The notes under the pieces were generated by a model. That model did no database searches. It saw only the letters and a program-made list of their open reading frames with translations, and was not told where the DNA came from. A stretch of DNA of 64,000 bases from Ralstonia sp. UNC404CL21Col (GTDB lineage Bacteria; Pseudomonadota; Gammaproteobacteria; Burkholderiales; Burkholderiaceae): contig NZ_JIBE01000003.1 in NCBI RefSeq assembly GCF_000620465.1, positions 1,674,001 to 1,738,000 of the forward strand, in the 5' to 3' direction. A program made the translations under genes and the position numbers. This document shows positions 17,968 to 26,208 of this stretch, in pieces (positions within the stretch are counted from its first letter, which is position 1; every line of letters starts with the position of its first letter).

Positions 17968-18792
17968 TCAGGAACGGTAGGAAGAGTCGATGCGGTCGAT
18001 GGTGCGCGTGAGCGCCGCGAACACGTCCTCACCCGCACCGAAATTCGGATTGAACTGCAGCGAATCGCGCGTGCAGTTGCGCGCCACTGCATCGGGAATT
18101 TCCAGCACCGGGCCCATCGACGTCGATGCCAGCTGGATCTCGCATGCGCGGTTCAGCAGCCACAGCACCGCAAACGCCCGCGCAATCGAATCACCCCACG
18201 CCAGCAGCCCGTGGTTGCGCAGGATGACGGCCGGCTTGTCGCCGATGTTCTTCACCAGGCGCGGTCCTTCGTCGGCATGCACGGTAATGCCCTCGAAGTC
18301 GTGATACGCGACCTTGCCGTGCAGTTGCGCCGCGTAGAAATTGCTGATCGACAAGCCATCGCGCGCACACGCCACCGCCATGCCGGCGGTCGTGTGCGTG
18401 TGCATCACGCAGTGCGCCCCCGGGATGCCCGCATGAATGGCAGCATGCACGGTGAAGCCAGCCGGATTGACGGGCCAGTCCGGCTGACCCTGCGCACGCT
18501 GCACCGCGCCCTGCAGGTCGATCTTTACGAGGTTTGACGCGCAGACTTCCGTATAGGTGAGACCAAACGGGTTGATGAGGAAATGCGGGCCGCCATCCTG
18601 TTGCGCGCCATCTTCAGGTGGCAGGCGCAACGTGATGTGGTTGTAGATGAGTTCCGTCCAGCCCAGATGCGCAAAGATGCGATAGCACGCCGCCAGCTTC
18701 ACGCGCGCTGCCCATTCATGTGGGCCGCACCAATCCGGGCGATGGGCCTGGATGCTCGATCCGGCGTCGGGTGAAAGCGAAAGCACCGTCAT
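17968..18792 (-). CDS. class II aldolase/adducin family protein
   Basis: The 274-aa zinc-dependent aldolase-fold protein has family landmarks: ELIYNHITLRLP, the metal-binding HCVMHTHTTAGMAVA near residue 130, and AVILRNHGLLAWGDS near residue 195. The His-x-His pair and the later His are the expected metal ligands. The ATG at 18792 has AGGAG upstream. It is the first gene of a two-gene operon with the ketopantoate-reductase-like enzyme. The substrate is not deducible. Confidence 0.9.
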   Translation of the reverse strand: MTVLSLSPDAGSSIQAHRPDWCGPHEWAARVKLAACYRIFAHLGWTELIYNHITLRLPPEDGAQQDGGPHFLINPFGLTYTEVCASNLVKIDLQGAVQRAQGQPDWPVNPAGFTVHAAIHAGIPGAHCVMHTHTTAGMAVACARDGLSISNFYAAQLHGKVAYHDFEGITVHADEGPRLVKNIGDKPAVILRNHGLLAWGDSIARAFAVLWLLNRACEIQLASTSMGPVLEIPDAVARNCTRDSLQFNPNFGAGEDVFAALTRTIDRIDSSYRS

Positions 18793-18904
18793 GACCTGTC
18801 TCCTGATCGCAGGGGCCATGCGCCGGTCGGGTTGCCGGCGCTTAAGTGATTCACATGTTAATGAATTTGCGCCGGGCGTCAAACAACGTTACATCTGCCG
18901 TTTG

Positions 18905-19852
18905 CTAGGGCAATTGGTTGCGCAGGACTACCAACCACTGCATGACCGAGTTCGTGTACGGATCAAGCTGGTTGGCGTCGTTCAACTCGGTGATGCTCAT
19001 CGACGCGGATTGTTGCACGTTGCCGCCGATCGATTTCACTTCATGGCGCACCGGGTCCACCTCGACGACGAGGTCGCAGTGCATGGGCGTTCTGCCGGCC
19101 TGGATCTCGGCCGGATCCGTCATGAAGCGATCGGCGCCGCGTGCGGTACAGATGAGGTCGCCCGGGCGCGGCACGGCCGGCGTGCGTTCGAGCACGAAGG
19201 CGGGGTGCTTGAGCAGATGATCGCGCGCGTCGGTGACGTATTCCGCATGCGTGGCGCCCGTCAGGAATTGATCGTTCTGCAAGCCGGCCTTGCGCATGAT
19301 CCACGAGATGAACACCGCAGACCACGCCCAGCCGCCGGTGGTCAACTGCTGGCAGGTCGGTGTCTTGCCGACGATGCCCCAATAGCGCTTGGCCAGCATG
19401 CAGCCGCGCGCAGTGGCTTCACCCCCCGTACCGTCCGGATAGCGCAGGCAAGGTGCCGAGGCTGGTACAGCAGGCGTGGCAATCGCTTTGGGCAGCGGCA
19501 TGTCGGTACCGCTTTCTTCATCAGAGGGGGCGGGCGTCGGGTCGTCGGGTGTCAGCCAGCGGCCTTGCGGCTGGTCAGGAAAACCACCGCCGGCCACGCA
19601 ATACGTATCGTCACGCCCCACACGCACCACCTGGCGCCCCCATCGGTCCCATTCGGTCAGGGCAATCTCGATCATCTTTTCGCGCGGTGTCGCGCCTGGG
19701 CGCGTCTGCACGACTTCGTTGTCGGGCAGCGGTTCGGCTTGCGGGCGCGCAGGCGGCGTCGCGCAACCGGCAAACCAAAGGACCGGTGCGATCAGGACGA
19801 TCGGCAGGGCAATACGCAGAACGAGCGAATTGCGCAGAAGAGGGCGGGACAT
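18905..19852 (-). CDS. DUF2272 domain-containing lipoprotein
   Basis: The 315-aa predicted lipoprotein has a hydrophobic signal segment and lipobox FAGC, with the lipidated Cys at residue 30. The mature part has a Pro-rich spacer and then a globular domain with GGWAWSAVFISWIMRKAGL and GDLICTARGADRF. These resemble DUF2272 and have the look of an amidase/CHAP-like fold, but that is a guess. It is a single gene between the aldolase operon and HU on the minus strand. The function is unknown. Confidence 0.78.
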   Translation of the reverse strand: MSRPLLRNSLVLRIALPIVLIAPVLWFAGCATPPARPQAEPLPDNEVVQTRPGATPREKMIEIALTEWDRWGRQVVRVGRDDTYCVAGGGFPDQPQGRWLTPDDPTPAPSDEESGTDMPLPKAIATPAVPASAPCLRYPDGTGGEATARGCMLAKRYWGIVGKTPTCQQLTTGGWAWSAVFISWIMRKAGLQNDQFLTGATHAEYVTDARDHLLKHPAFVLERTPAVPRPGDLICTARGADRFMTDPAEIQAGRTPMHCDLVVEVDPVRHEVKSIGGNVQQSASMSITELNDANQLDPYTNSVMQWLVVLRNQLP

Positions 19853-19997
19853 GGAAGAGGGGGAAACGGATGGCCTGACGGGGAGACAGGCCTTCCGACG
19901 TGGTACGCCAATGCTGCGGTCGATTCACGCATGCAATGGCATGCCACGTCGTTGGCGCTCACCAGACGGGCTGGCTGCGCCGAGGGCTGTCATTGCA

Positions 19998-20276
19998 TCA
20001 GGCGTTGACAGCGTCCTTGAACTTCTGGCCGGCCTTGAACTTGACCGTCTTGGCTGCTTCGACCTTGATTTCTTCGCCGGTGCGCGGATTGCGGGCCATA
20101 CGCTCGGCACGCTCACCTTGGCTGAAGGTACCAAAGCCGATGAGGCTGACCGCATCGCCCTTGCCAACGGATTCCATGATGGCTTGCAGCGTCACGTTCA
20201 GTGCCTGCTCGGCTTTGGCCTTGGTCAGACCGTCTACGCCGCTGGCGATGGCGTCGATCAGTTCGGTTTTCGTCAT
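19998..20276 (-). CDS. HU family DNA-binding protein
   Basis: The 92-aa nucleoid protein is a histone-like dimer that bends DNA. The sequence MTKTELIDAIASG, then LIGFGTFSQGERAERMARNP with the intercalating Pro of the beta arm, and VKFKAGQKFKDAVN, is canonical. GGGAG precedes the ATG at 20276. It faces away from a 633-bp gap that holds a DnaA-box cluster and, beyond it, a SET-domain methyltransferase gene. Confidence 0.96.
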   Translation of the reverse strand: MTKTELIDAIASGVDGLTKAKAEQALNVTLQAIMESVGKGDAVSLIGFGTFSQGERAERMARNPRTGEEIKVEAAKTVKFKAGQKFKDAVNA

Positions 20277-20556
20277 TGCTTGACTCCCTTCAAGAGTAGA
20301 TAAAACACACAACAGAGCGTCCGGGGATGGCTCCAAGGGCGACATGATACCGGCATGCGAACAGCGTCGGCACGTGAGCTTTGTAACGGCGCGTGGCATG
20401 TGGGTTCCGTAAACCCGCATGGGGCCTACGTTGCGAGGCGATCCCATCACATCGATATTGACGCGTGGTGTTCTGGTTTGCGGTTGGCTTGTTGGTTCTC
20501 TGATCGGTTCGACGCAAGTCGATTGACGGGTTTACCTTTTTTCTTATGTATACAGA

Positions 20557-20595
20557 TAGTAGTAGTAGATAACGGTGGATAGTTTCTGTGGATAA
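20557..20595 (+). promoter_or_regulatory. candidate DnaA unwinding element: TAG repeats followed by DnaA boxes
   Basis: Four TAG triplets at 20557-20568 are followed by a near-box GGTGGATAG (20574-20582) and a perfect box TGTGGATAA (20587-20595). The bacterial 'basal unwinding system' has DnaA boxes next to 3'-GAT-5' repeats (DnaA-trio), which read TAG 5'-3'. Here the boxes are on the 3' side of the TAG strand, which is the expected geometry. Function as an origin is inference. Confidence 0.5.
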
Positions 20596-20768
20596 GTACA
20601 AAAACCGCTTTATGTTCAAGCACTTGTCGCAAGCAAAACAGGGGGTACCGCGTGTGCCCTCAGGTGGATAGCTTGCTGTTCTTTCCGATCGCCCGGCGGG
20701 CAACCCCGTCACTTGTGCCCACACCGTCGACAGGGCAGCCACAGACAGCCAACAGCCTTTGCCGGTAG

Positions 20769-20799
20769 TTATCCACAGCTGCAGGCCAGGTTATCCACA
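20769..20799 (+). promoter_or_regulatory. pair of perfect DnaA boxes
   Basis: TTATCCACA occurs at 20769-20777 and again at 20791-20799, in the opposite orientation to the box at 20587. The 22-bp repeat distance, about two helical turns, places both on the same face of the DNA. Confidence 0.75.
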
Positions 20800-20909
20800 T
20801 TGACCGGGCGGCATGGGGTTGCGGCACGTGTCGAGATGCCATGCTTTTGGTGTAGGCTCACGGCTTCGTTGATCGACGTTTTTTGTTTCGCTTTACTGCG
20901 CCATTTCCC

Positions 20910-21449
20910 ATGACACGCACGTCCCCTGATGCCACGCCGGCTCTGGCTGGGTCCTCGCCCGCGACGGAAGCGCCGGCCAAACTGCGCCGCCGCGATCGCA
21001 TCGAGGTGCGCGAATCGGGCGTGCACGGACGCGGCGTGTATGCCGTGGTCGCCATCGCACGCGGCAAGAAGATCATCGAATACAAGGGCGAGCACATCAC
21101 GTGGAAGGAGGCGCTGCGCCGCCATCCGCACGACCCGTCGGACCCGAATCACACGTTCTATTTCAGCCTGGAAGACGGCAGCGTGATCGACGCCAAGTAC
21201 GGCGGCAACCGCGCGCGCTGGATCAACCACGCCTGCAAGCCGAACTGCGAGGCGCGCGAAGCGGATGGCCGCGTGTTCATTCACGCGCTGCGCGACATCG
21301 AACCTGGCGAAGAACTGTTCTACGACTACGGTCTCGTCATCGAAGGTCGTCAGACCAAGGCATTGAAGGAACAGTTTGCGTGCCGCTGCGGCGCGAAGAA
21401 GTGCCGCGGCACCATGCTGGCACCGCCGGAGAAGGGCAAGAAAAAGTAA
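20910..21449 (+). CDS. SET domain-containing protein-lysine N-methyltransferase
   Basis: The 179-aa protein has a complete SET domain: RESGVHGRGVYAVVAIARGK (about residues 33-52), the INHACKPNCEA pseudoknot motif near residue 105, and GEELFYDYG with the active-site Tyr. A post-SET Cys cluster follows (FACRCGAKKCRGTML), which normally binds zinc. It should transfer methyl from SAM to lysines of a protein. The ATG at 20910 is chosen; the frame upstream opens only with TTG at 20883. No clear ribosome site is seen. Its nearest neighbour across the gap is HU, a plausible but unproven substrate. Confidence 0.9.
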   Translation: MTRTSPDATPALAGSSPATEAPAKLRRRDRIEVRESGVHGRGVYAVVAIARGKKIIEYKGEHITWKEALRRHPHDPSDPNHTFYFSLEDGSVIDAKYGGNRARWINHACKPNCEAREADGRVFIHALRDIEPGEELFYDYGLVIEGRQTKALKEQFACRCGAKKCRGTMLAPPEKGKKK

Positions 21450-21465
21450 GCCAAAGGTCCGTCGT

Positions 21466-23139
21466 CTAGACGGATTCGCTTGCCAGCGGCAGGCGCAACA
21501 CGAAGCGCATCACGCGGCTGCCATCGCGCGCGGTCGCATCATCGATGGCGACGGTGCCGCCGTGCAGGCGCACGATGTCGTGCACGATAGCCAGGCCCAG
21601 GCCGCTGCCTTGCGGCTGTCCCGGGCGGTGGTCCGCGTCCCCACGGAAGAAGCGCTGGAAGACTTCGCCGCGCCGCTCGGGCGGAATGCCCGGGCCGTTG
21701 TCTTCCACACTCACCACACCCCACCATCGGGATGCCGCGTCGGCCTCCATGCCGGCGCGCAAGGTCACGCGTCCGCCGGCCGGCACGTATTTGATGGCGT
21801 TGTCGAGGAGGTTGTTGACGGCCTCGCGCAGCAGCACCACGTTGGCCAGCACCGGCGCCTGCAACGAACCCGGCGATGCTGCCTCCTGCGGCCATGCCTC
21901 GAAGCCGAGATCCAGCCCGCGCGCGAGCGCACGCGGTACCCACTCAGCACCGGTATCGAACGCCAGCGAAACGAGATCAACCCGCATCGGCGGGCCCAGC
22001 TGATCGAGCGTCATGCCGGGCTCGGCACGCGCCAGCGTCAGCAACTGGTTGGAAAGGCGCACCGCGCGGTTGGCACCCGATTGCAGCTCCAGCAGTGCGG
22101 GCCGGGCATCGTCCAACGTCTTGGCATCGACGGCGCGATCGGCATGCAGCTTCAACGCCGTGAGCGGCGTGCGCAGCTGATGTGCAGCGTCTGCGATGAA
22201 GGTGCGCTGGGCTTCGAGTGCGTCGCGCAACCGGGCCAGCAGCGCGTTCATCGCGTTGATGAGCGGTTGCAGTTCGGCAGGCACGCGTTCCGCAGATTCC
22301 GCCGGCAGCGGCGTCACCGAACGTGCGCTCTGCTTGTTGAGCGTGTCGGCCAGCGTCTGCAACGGCTGCAGCTCTTCCTTGAGCACCAGCGAGAGGATCA
22401 GCCCGCCGATGGCCAGCAGCACGATCAACGGAATCGACACCGACAGCAGCACTTCCTTGGCGGCCGTATCGCGATGGTCCAGCAGCTCCGCCACTTCCAC
22501 GACGATGCCGCCTTCGGCCTGCATGGCATCGGGTGGGTTGGATGGGTTGAACGCGGGTGCCGTCTGCGACTGCGTGGGCGCCAGCGCGGGGCGCGTGACG
22601 TCGTCTTCGGGATCGGGCTGCACGGGCTGGCGCGGCGAGCGCGGCTTGGGCACCTCCGCACTCACGCCCGGCACGAGCAAATGCACCGCGCGCACCTGTT
22701 TGCCGTCGATCCAGCTGTAGAACACGCGCGCATCGCCAATGCGGACCTGGCCCGAGCCGTAGCCCAGTGGCGTGTCGCGCCCGACGAGCGTGCCCGTGGG
22801 CCCGGAAATGCGCCAGTAAATGCGGTCTTCACCGCTGTTCTGAACGAGCGTCTGGGCAGTGAGGGCAATGTCGTAGAGCTTGGCCGCCGGCACATGCGGA
22901 CCAGCGATGCGCAGTTGCTCCGCCAGCGTGTTCGCCACACCCACCAATGCGCGATCGAACACCTGTGCGGTGTAGTGCGCCGCCAGCCAGTACGACAGCG
23001 CGCCGGTTCCCACAATCAAACCAAACAGCGGTGTCGCCAGCGCACGCAACAGATGCAGGCGCAGGCTGATCGCACCGTTGCCGCCCTTGGCCGGTGCTGC
23101 TGAAGCCGACGACGAGGCGGGACGATGGCGTTTGAACAT
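21466..23139 (-). CDS. sensor histidine kinase, TctE/QseC-like
   Basis: The 557-aa inner-membrane kinase is the second gene of a two-gene operon, 8 nt after its response regulator. Two membrane segments (about residues 30-55 and 225-250) flank a periplasmic sensor region. A HAMP-like stretch follows. The H-box FIADAAHQLRTPLTALKLHA carries the phospho-accepting His near residue 316. The N-box is NLLDNAIKYVP, with G-boxes VEDNGPGIP and GSGLGLAIVHDI. The N-terminal layout resembles TctE of tricarboxylate systems, but no tctCBA transporter genes are adjacent. The signal is unknown. Confidence 0.92.
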   Translation of the reverse strand: MFKRHRPASSSASAAPAKGGNGAISLRLHLLRALATPLFGLIVGTGALSYWLAAHYTAQVFDRALVGVANTLAEQLRIAGPHVPAAKLYDIALTAQTLVQNSGEDRIYWRISGPTGTLVGRDTPLGYGSGQVRIGDARVFYSWIDGKQVRAVHLLVPGVSAEVPKPRSPRQPVQPDPEDDVTRPALAPTQSQTAPAFNPSNPPDAMQAEGGIVVEVAELLDHRDTAAKEVLLSVSIPLIVLLAIGGLILSLVLKEELQPLQTLADTLNKQSARSVTPLPAESAERVPAELQPLINAMNALLARLRDALEAQRTFIADAAHQLRTPLTALKLHADRAVDAKTLDDARPALLELQSGANRAVRLSNQLLTLARAEPGMTLDQLGPPMRVDLVSLAFDTGAEWVPRALARGLDLGFEAWPQEAASPGSLQAPVLANVVLLREAVNNLLDNAIKYVPAGGRVTLRAGMEADAASRWWGVVSVEDNGPGIPPERRGEVFQRFFRGDADHRPGQPQGSGLGLAIVHDIVRLHGGTVAIDDATARDGSRVMRFVLRLPLASESV

Positions 23140-23147
23140 GGCGAGAA

Positions 23148-23858
23148 CTACGCCGCGGCGCGTGCCTGCAAAAGATAGCCGAAGCCGCGCACCGTGACGA
23201 TCTCCGCCTCGGAATGTTCGATCTTGCGGCGCACGCGGTGCACATAGACTTCGATGGCCGTGTCGCCCACCACGTCGTGGCTGGCTTCACCGATGGCGTG
23301 GCCGAAGCTTGCAAGGTGATCCTGCAACTGCACCTTGCTGACGACGCGGCCCTGGCGGAGCATCAGCAACTCCAGCACGGCAAATTCGCGCGGCGACAGT
23401 TCCAGCGGGGCAGCGTCGACAAAGATGCGCCGCTCCACGCCGCTCATGCGCAGTCGTCCAACAAGGATGTCAGGCCGCGCGGCGGGTTCGGTCGAATCAT
23501 TGCGACGGCGCAGCAGTGCGCCCACGCGCGCCACGAGTTCGAGCATCTCGAACGGCTTGAGCAGGTAATCATCGGCGCCGGCGTTCAGGCCGTTCACCTT
23601 GTCGAGCAGGCCGTCGCGCGCAGTGAGGATCAGCACGGGCGTGACGCGATCGCGCGCCCGAAACTGCGACAGCAGCGTCATGCCGTCGATACCGGGCAGC
23701 CCGAGATCGAGGATCACCAGATCGTGGGTCTGCCGGGTGAGCTGTTCAGTGGCGAAGACACCGTCGTGAACAACATGCACGCGATGCCCGGCTTGCGTGA
23801 GTCCGGCATGGATGCCGCTGGCGATGGCACGGTCGTCTTCAATCAGCAGGATGCGCAT
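23148..23858 (-). CDS. OmpR-family response regulator, TctD/QseB-like
   Basis: The 236-aa regulator has a receiver domain (MRILLIEDDRAIASGIHAGL, phospho-acceptor Asp in HDLVILDLGLPGIDG near residue 51, switch Lys in DDYLLKPFEM). A winged-helix DNA-binding domain follows (LSPREFAVLELLMLRQGRVV). It is transcribed ahead of the kinase gene. Its start is 76 nt from the divergent DUF3717 gene. Confidence 0.94.
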   Translation of the reverse strand: MRILLIEDDRAIASGIHAGLTQAGHRVHVVHDGVFATEQLTRQTHDLVILDLGLPGIDGMTLLSQFRARDRVTPVLILTARDGLLDKVNGLNAGADDYLLKPFEMLELVARVGALLRRRNDSTEPAARPDILVGRLRMSGVERRIFVDAAPLELSPREFAVLELLMLRQGRVVSKVQLQDHLASFGHAIGEASHDVVGDTAIEVYVHRVRRKIEHSEAEIVTVRGFGYLLQARAAA

Positions 23859-23934
23859 TGACTCGATCCAGAGTGCGGGCGGAAAGGGGCAAAAAGGGAC
23901 AATCGGCGAGATTGGGCAGCGCTACAATGCGCGG

Positions 23935-24162
23935 ATGACCGATGCCCTGCTCACCATCACCGATCTGGAGGCCGCCATCAACTTCTGGCGTGCCCGTTCG
24001 CCCGCCGAAGGCGAGGAACTGCGGCTGTGTGCCGAGGCGTCGGCGCTGGCCAAGCCGTATGCGCTGATGATTGTACAAGGCGCCACCCGCATCGCCCCTG
24101 AGCAATTGGGCGACAAGGCGCGGGCGGCGTATGAGGCGTGGCGCGCAGCCACACAGGGCTGA
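23935..24162 (+). CDS. DUF3717 domain-containing small protein
   Basis: The 75-aa protein, with start MTDALLTITDLEAAINFWRA and then LCAEASALAKPYALMIV, matches the small DUF3717 family found in Burkholderiales. The ATG at 23935 begins the conserved part; the upstream frame overlaps the response regulator start. It has no signal peptide or membrane segment. The function is unknown. It lies alone between two minus-strand operons. Confidence 0.75.
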   Translation: MTDALLTITDLEAAINFWRARSPAEGEELRLCAEASALAKPYALMIVQGATRIAPEQLGDKARAAYEAWRAATQG

Positions 24163-24180
24163 GCGCCAGCATTGCGGTGA

Positions 24181-24495
24181 TTACTTCGCGCCGGTGGCGC
24201 CTGCGCTTTTCGCGGCCTGCTCGATAAAGCGCGCGAGATCGGCGTCACGGTGCGTGAGCCCATTCGCATCGTGTGTGGACAACGTAATGTCCACGCGATT
24301 CCACACGTTGAACCACTCGGGGTGGTGATTCATCTGCTCGGCTTTGATCGCCACGCGCGTCATGAAGCCGAACGCGGCGTTGAAGTCGGCAAAGGTGAAA
24401 GTTTTCTGGATGGCGTCGCGGTCGCTCTGCAGCGTCCAGCCGGGCACTTCGGCAAAGAGGGCCTTGCGTTGGTCGTCGTTCAGGGTCGGCATCAT
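24181..24495 (-). CDS. phhB: 4a-hydroxytetrahydrobiopterin dehydratase
   Basis: The 104-aa pterin-4a-carbinolamine dehydratase recycles the pterin cofactor after phenylalanine hydroxylation. The active-site cluster [16 protein letters not shown] and the later [14 protein letters not shown] are typical. It lies 60 nt downstream of phhA on the same strand, as expected for a phhAB operon. Two ATGs in a row (24495 and 24492) are possible starts. Confidence 0.95.
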   Translation of the reverse strand: MMPTLNDDQRKALFAEVPGWTLQSDRDAIQKTFTFADFNAAFGFMTRVAIKAEQMNHHPEWFNVWNRVDITLSTHDANGLTHRDADLARFIEQAAKSAGATGAK

Positions 24496-24555
24496 GATGG
24501 GGGCGAAGTTCTGTCTTGAATGCGCGCAGTATAGTCAGCGCGCCACGCTCTGCGC

Positions 24556-25500
24556 TCAGATGTCCGCCGTGTCTGCCCAACCTTCGCGGTTGCCCACGTT
24601 CAATACCAGATCGCCATCCACCACGTCGCCCGCACCGATGGTCGGCAGCGCGGCGAGTTCTTCATACAGCGGCGTGAAATCCGGACGCGTGGCGTCGAAC
24701 AGCTGCTCGAAGCTGTCGATCGTGAAGTAGGTCTTCTGGAACGTGTCGATGCGGTAGCGCGTGCGCATGATGCGGCGCACGTCGAAGCCGATGCGGTTCG
24801 GGCTGGCCGAATCCAGCGCGTACACCGATTCACTCTTGCTCGACACGATGCCCGCGCCGTAGATGCGCAGGCCGGCCGGCGTGCGGATCAGGCCGAATTC
24901 CACCGTGTACCAGTACAGGCGCGCAAGCATGTCGAGCTGGCCCAGGCGAGCGGCCTTCAGGCCCCCCTTGCCGTAGGCTTCCATGTAGTCGGCAAAGATC
25001 GGGTTAATCAGCAGCGGCACGTGGCCAAAGATGTCGTGGAAGCAATCCGGCTCTTGGAGGTAATCGAGCTGGTCGGGGCGACGCATCCACCAGCTTGCGG
25101 GAAAGCGGCGGTTGGCGAGGTGATCGAAGAACACTTCGTCGGGCACCAGGCCCGGCACGGCGACGATCTGCCAGCCGGTGGCGCGCATCAGGGTTTCGTT
25201 GAGTTCGTCGAAAGACGGCACGGCGTCGCGGCTCATGCCCAGCGTCGACAGGCCTTGCAGGAATTCATCGCACACGCGGCCCGGTAACAGCGCTTCCTGG
25301 CGGTCGTACAGCGTGCGCCACGTGGCATGGTCGGCGGCGGTGTAGCGGTGCACCGGCTGCTGCATGGTGAAGTCGGCGCGCAGCGTCTGGCCGTCCAGGC
25401 CTTCGGCGAATTGCTCGCGCAGCTTGTCGGTCAGTGTGCCGTTGAAGCCAGCCGGAGCGGCGTTTTGCGCTGCGTCGGGGGCGGTGGTTGCGATGTCCAT
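24556..25500 (-). CDS. phhA: phenylalanine 4-monooxygenase
   Basis: The 314-aa iron- and pterin-dependent enzyme converts phenylalanine to tyrosine. The iron ligands are in CFHDIFGHVPLL (two His) and YWYTVEFGLI (Glu), and the pterin-binding region LPGRVCDEFLQGL is present. The length is standard for bacterial monodomain enzymes. The ATG at 25500 (MDIATTAPDA) is chosen; a longer frame that runs through the divergent regulator is not coding. An Lrp-type regulator is divergent, 138 bp away, and probably controls the phhAB operon. Confidence 0.96.
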   Translation of the reverse strand: MDIATTAPDAAQNAAPAGFNGTLTDKLREQFAEGLDGQTLRADFTMQQPVHRYTAADHATWRTLYDRQEALLPGRVCDEFLQGLSTLGMSRDAVPSFDELNETLMRATGWQIVAVPGLVPDEVFFDHLANRRFPASWWMRRPDQLDYLQEPDCFHDIFGHVPLLINPIFADYMEAYGKGGLKAARLGQLDMLARLYWYTVEFGLIRTPAGLRIYGAGIVSSKSESVYALDSASPNRIGFDVRRIMRTRYRIDTFQKTYFTIDSFEQLFDATRPDFTPLYEELAALPTIGAGDVVDGDLVLNVGNREGWADTADI

Positions 25501-25638
25501 TGGTAATGTCGATCTCGTGCAATCAGAGTCCCGCCAGTGTAGGGGCGGGGCCACGCGGGTTGGCCGCAAAACGGTGGTCCATTGCGCCTCGTTTGCGGAA
25601 ATCATGCAGAATGCTGCCTGTGAACGCAGGAGATGTGC

Positions 25639-26115
25639 ATGATTTCGCTTGATACCTTCGATCTGGCCCTGCTCGCGGCCCTTCAGCGCGATGGCCGCGC
25701 GACGCATCAGCAGCTCTCGGAGCAAGTCCACCTGTCTGCCAGCCAGGTCGGGCGGCGGCTGGCGCGGCTTGAATCGGAAGGCGTGATCGAGGGCTACCGC
25801 GTGGTGCTCTCGCCGACCGGGCTGGGGCTGGGCGTGACGGTGTTCGCGAGCGTCAAGCTGGCGCACCACGGCGACGCCATCGTCGAACGCTTTCGCGAAG
25901 AGATCAGCCTGCTCGACGCGGTGCAGGAGTGCTATTCCGTGGCGGGTGATGCCGACTACATGCTGCGCGTGGTGGTGCCCGATCTGCCCGCGCTGTCGGA
26001 ATTCGTCATGCGCAAGCTGATGCGTGTGCCGGGCGTGGACAATGTCCGTTCCAATATCGTATTGACGGCCTTGAAGCGGGATGGCGCGTTGCCGCTATCC
26101 CACCTTGGTGGGTAG
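25639..26115 (+). CDS. Lrp/AsnC family transcriptional regulator
   Basis: The 158-aa regulator has an N-terminal helix-turn-helix (LDTFDLALLAALQRDGRATH, then LSASQVGRRLARLESEGVIE) and a C-terminal RAM effector-binding domain (YSVAGDADYMLRVVVPDL). AGGAG lies 8 nt before the ATG at 25639, favouring it over the ATG at 25633. Being divergent from phhA, it likely senses an aromatic amino acid and regulates its breakdown. That is inferred from position. Confidence 0.92.
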   Translation: MISLDTFDLALLAALQRDGRATHQQLSEQVHLSASQVGRRLARLESEGVIEGYRVVLSPTGLGLGVTVFASVKLAHHGDAIVERFREEISLLDAVQECYSVAGDADYMLRVVVPDLPALSEFVMRKLMRVPGVDNVRSNIVLTALKRDGALPLSHLGG

Positions 26116-26208
26116 ATGCGCGCCTTGCGCCAGGGTGCGCGGCGTGTCACGCTGCAAGCCGACATCACTTTGCTGATATGAATCGCCTCTGTTTGGCGGG
26201 AGACCACG

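Larger units (their letters stand above)
20277..20909. other. 633-bp AT-rich intergenic region with DnaA-box cluster
   Basis: No gene is visible in this gap. The segment 20521-20620 is clearly lower in G+C than its surroundings. It carries four TAG repeats (20557-20568), perfect DnaA boxes at 20587-20595, 20769-20777 and 20791-20799, and two copies of the near-box GGTGGATAG (20574-20582 and 20663-20671). A short palindrome GGGTT-CCGTA-AACCC lies at about 20402-20416. The HU promoter must lie in the left part on the minus strand. Confidence 0.75.
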
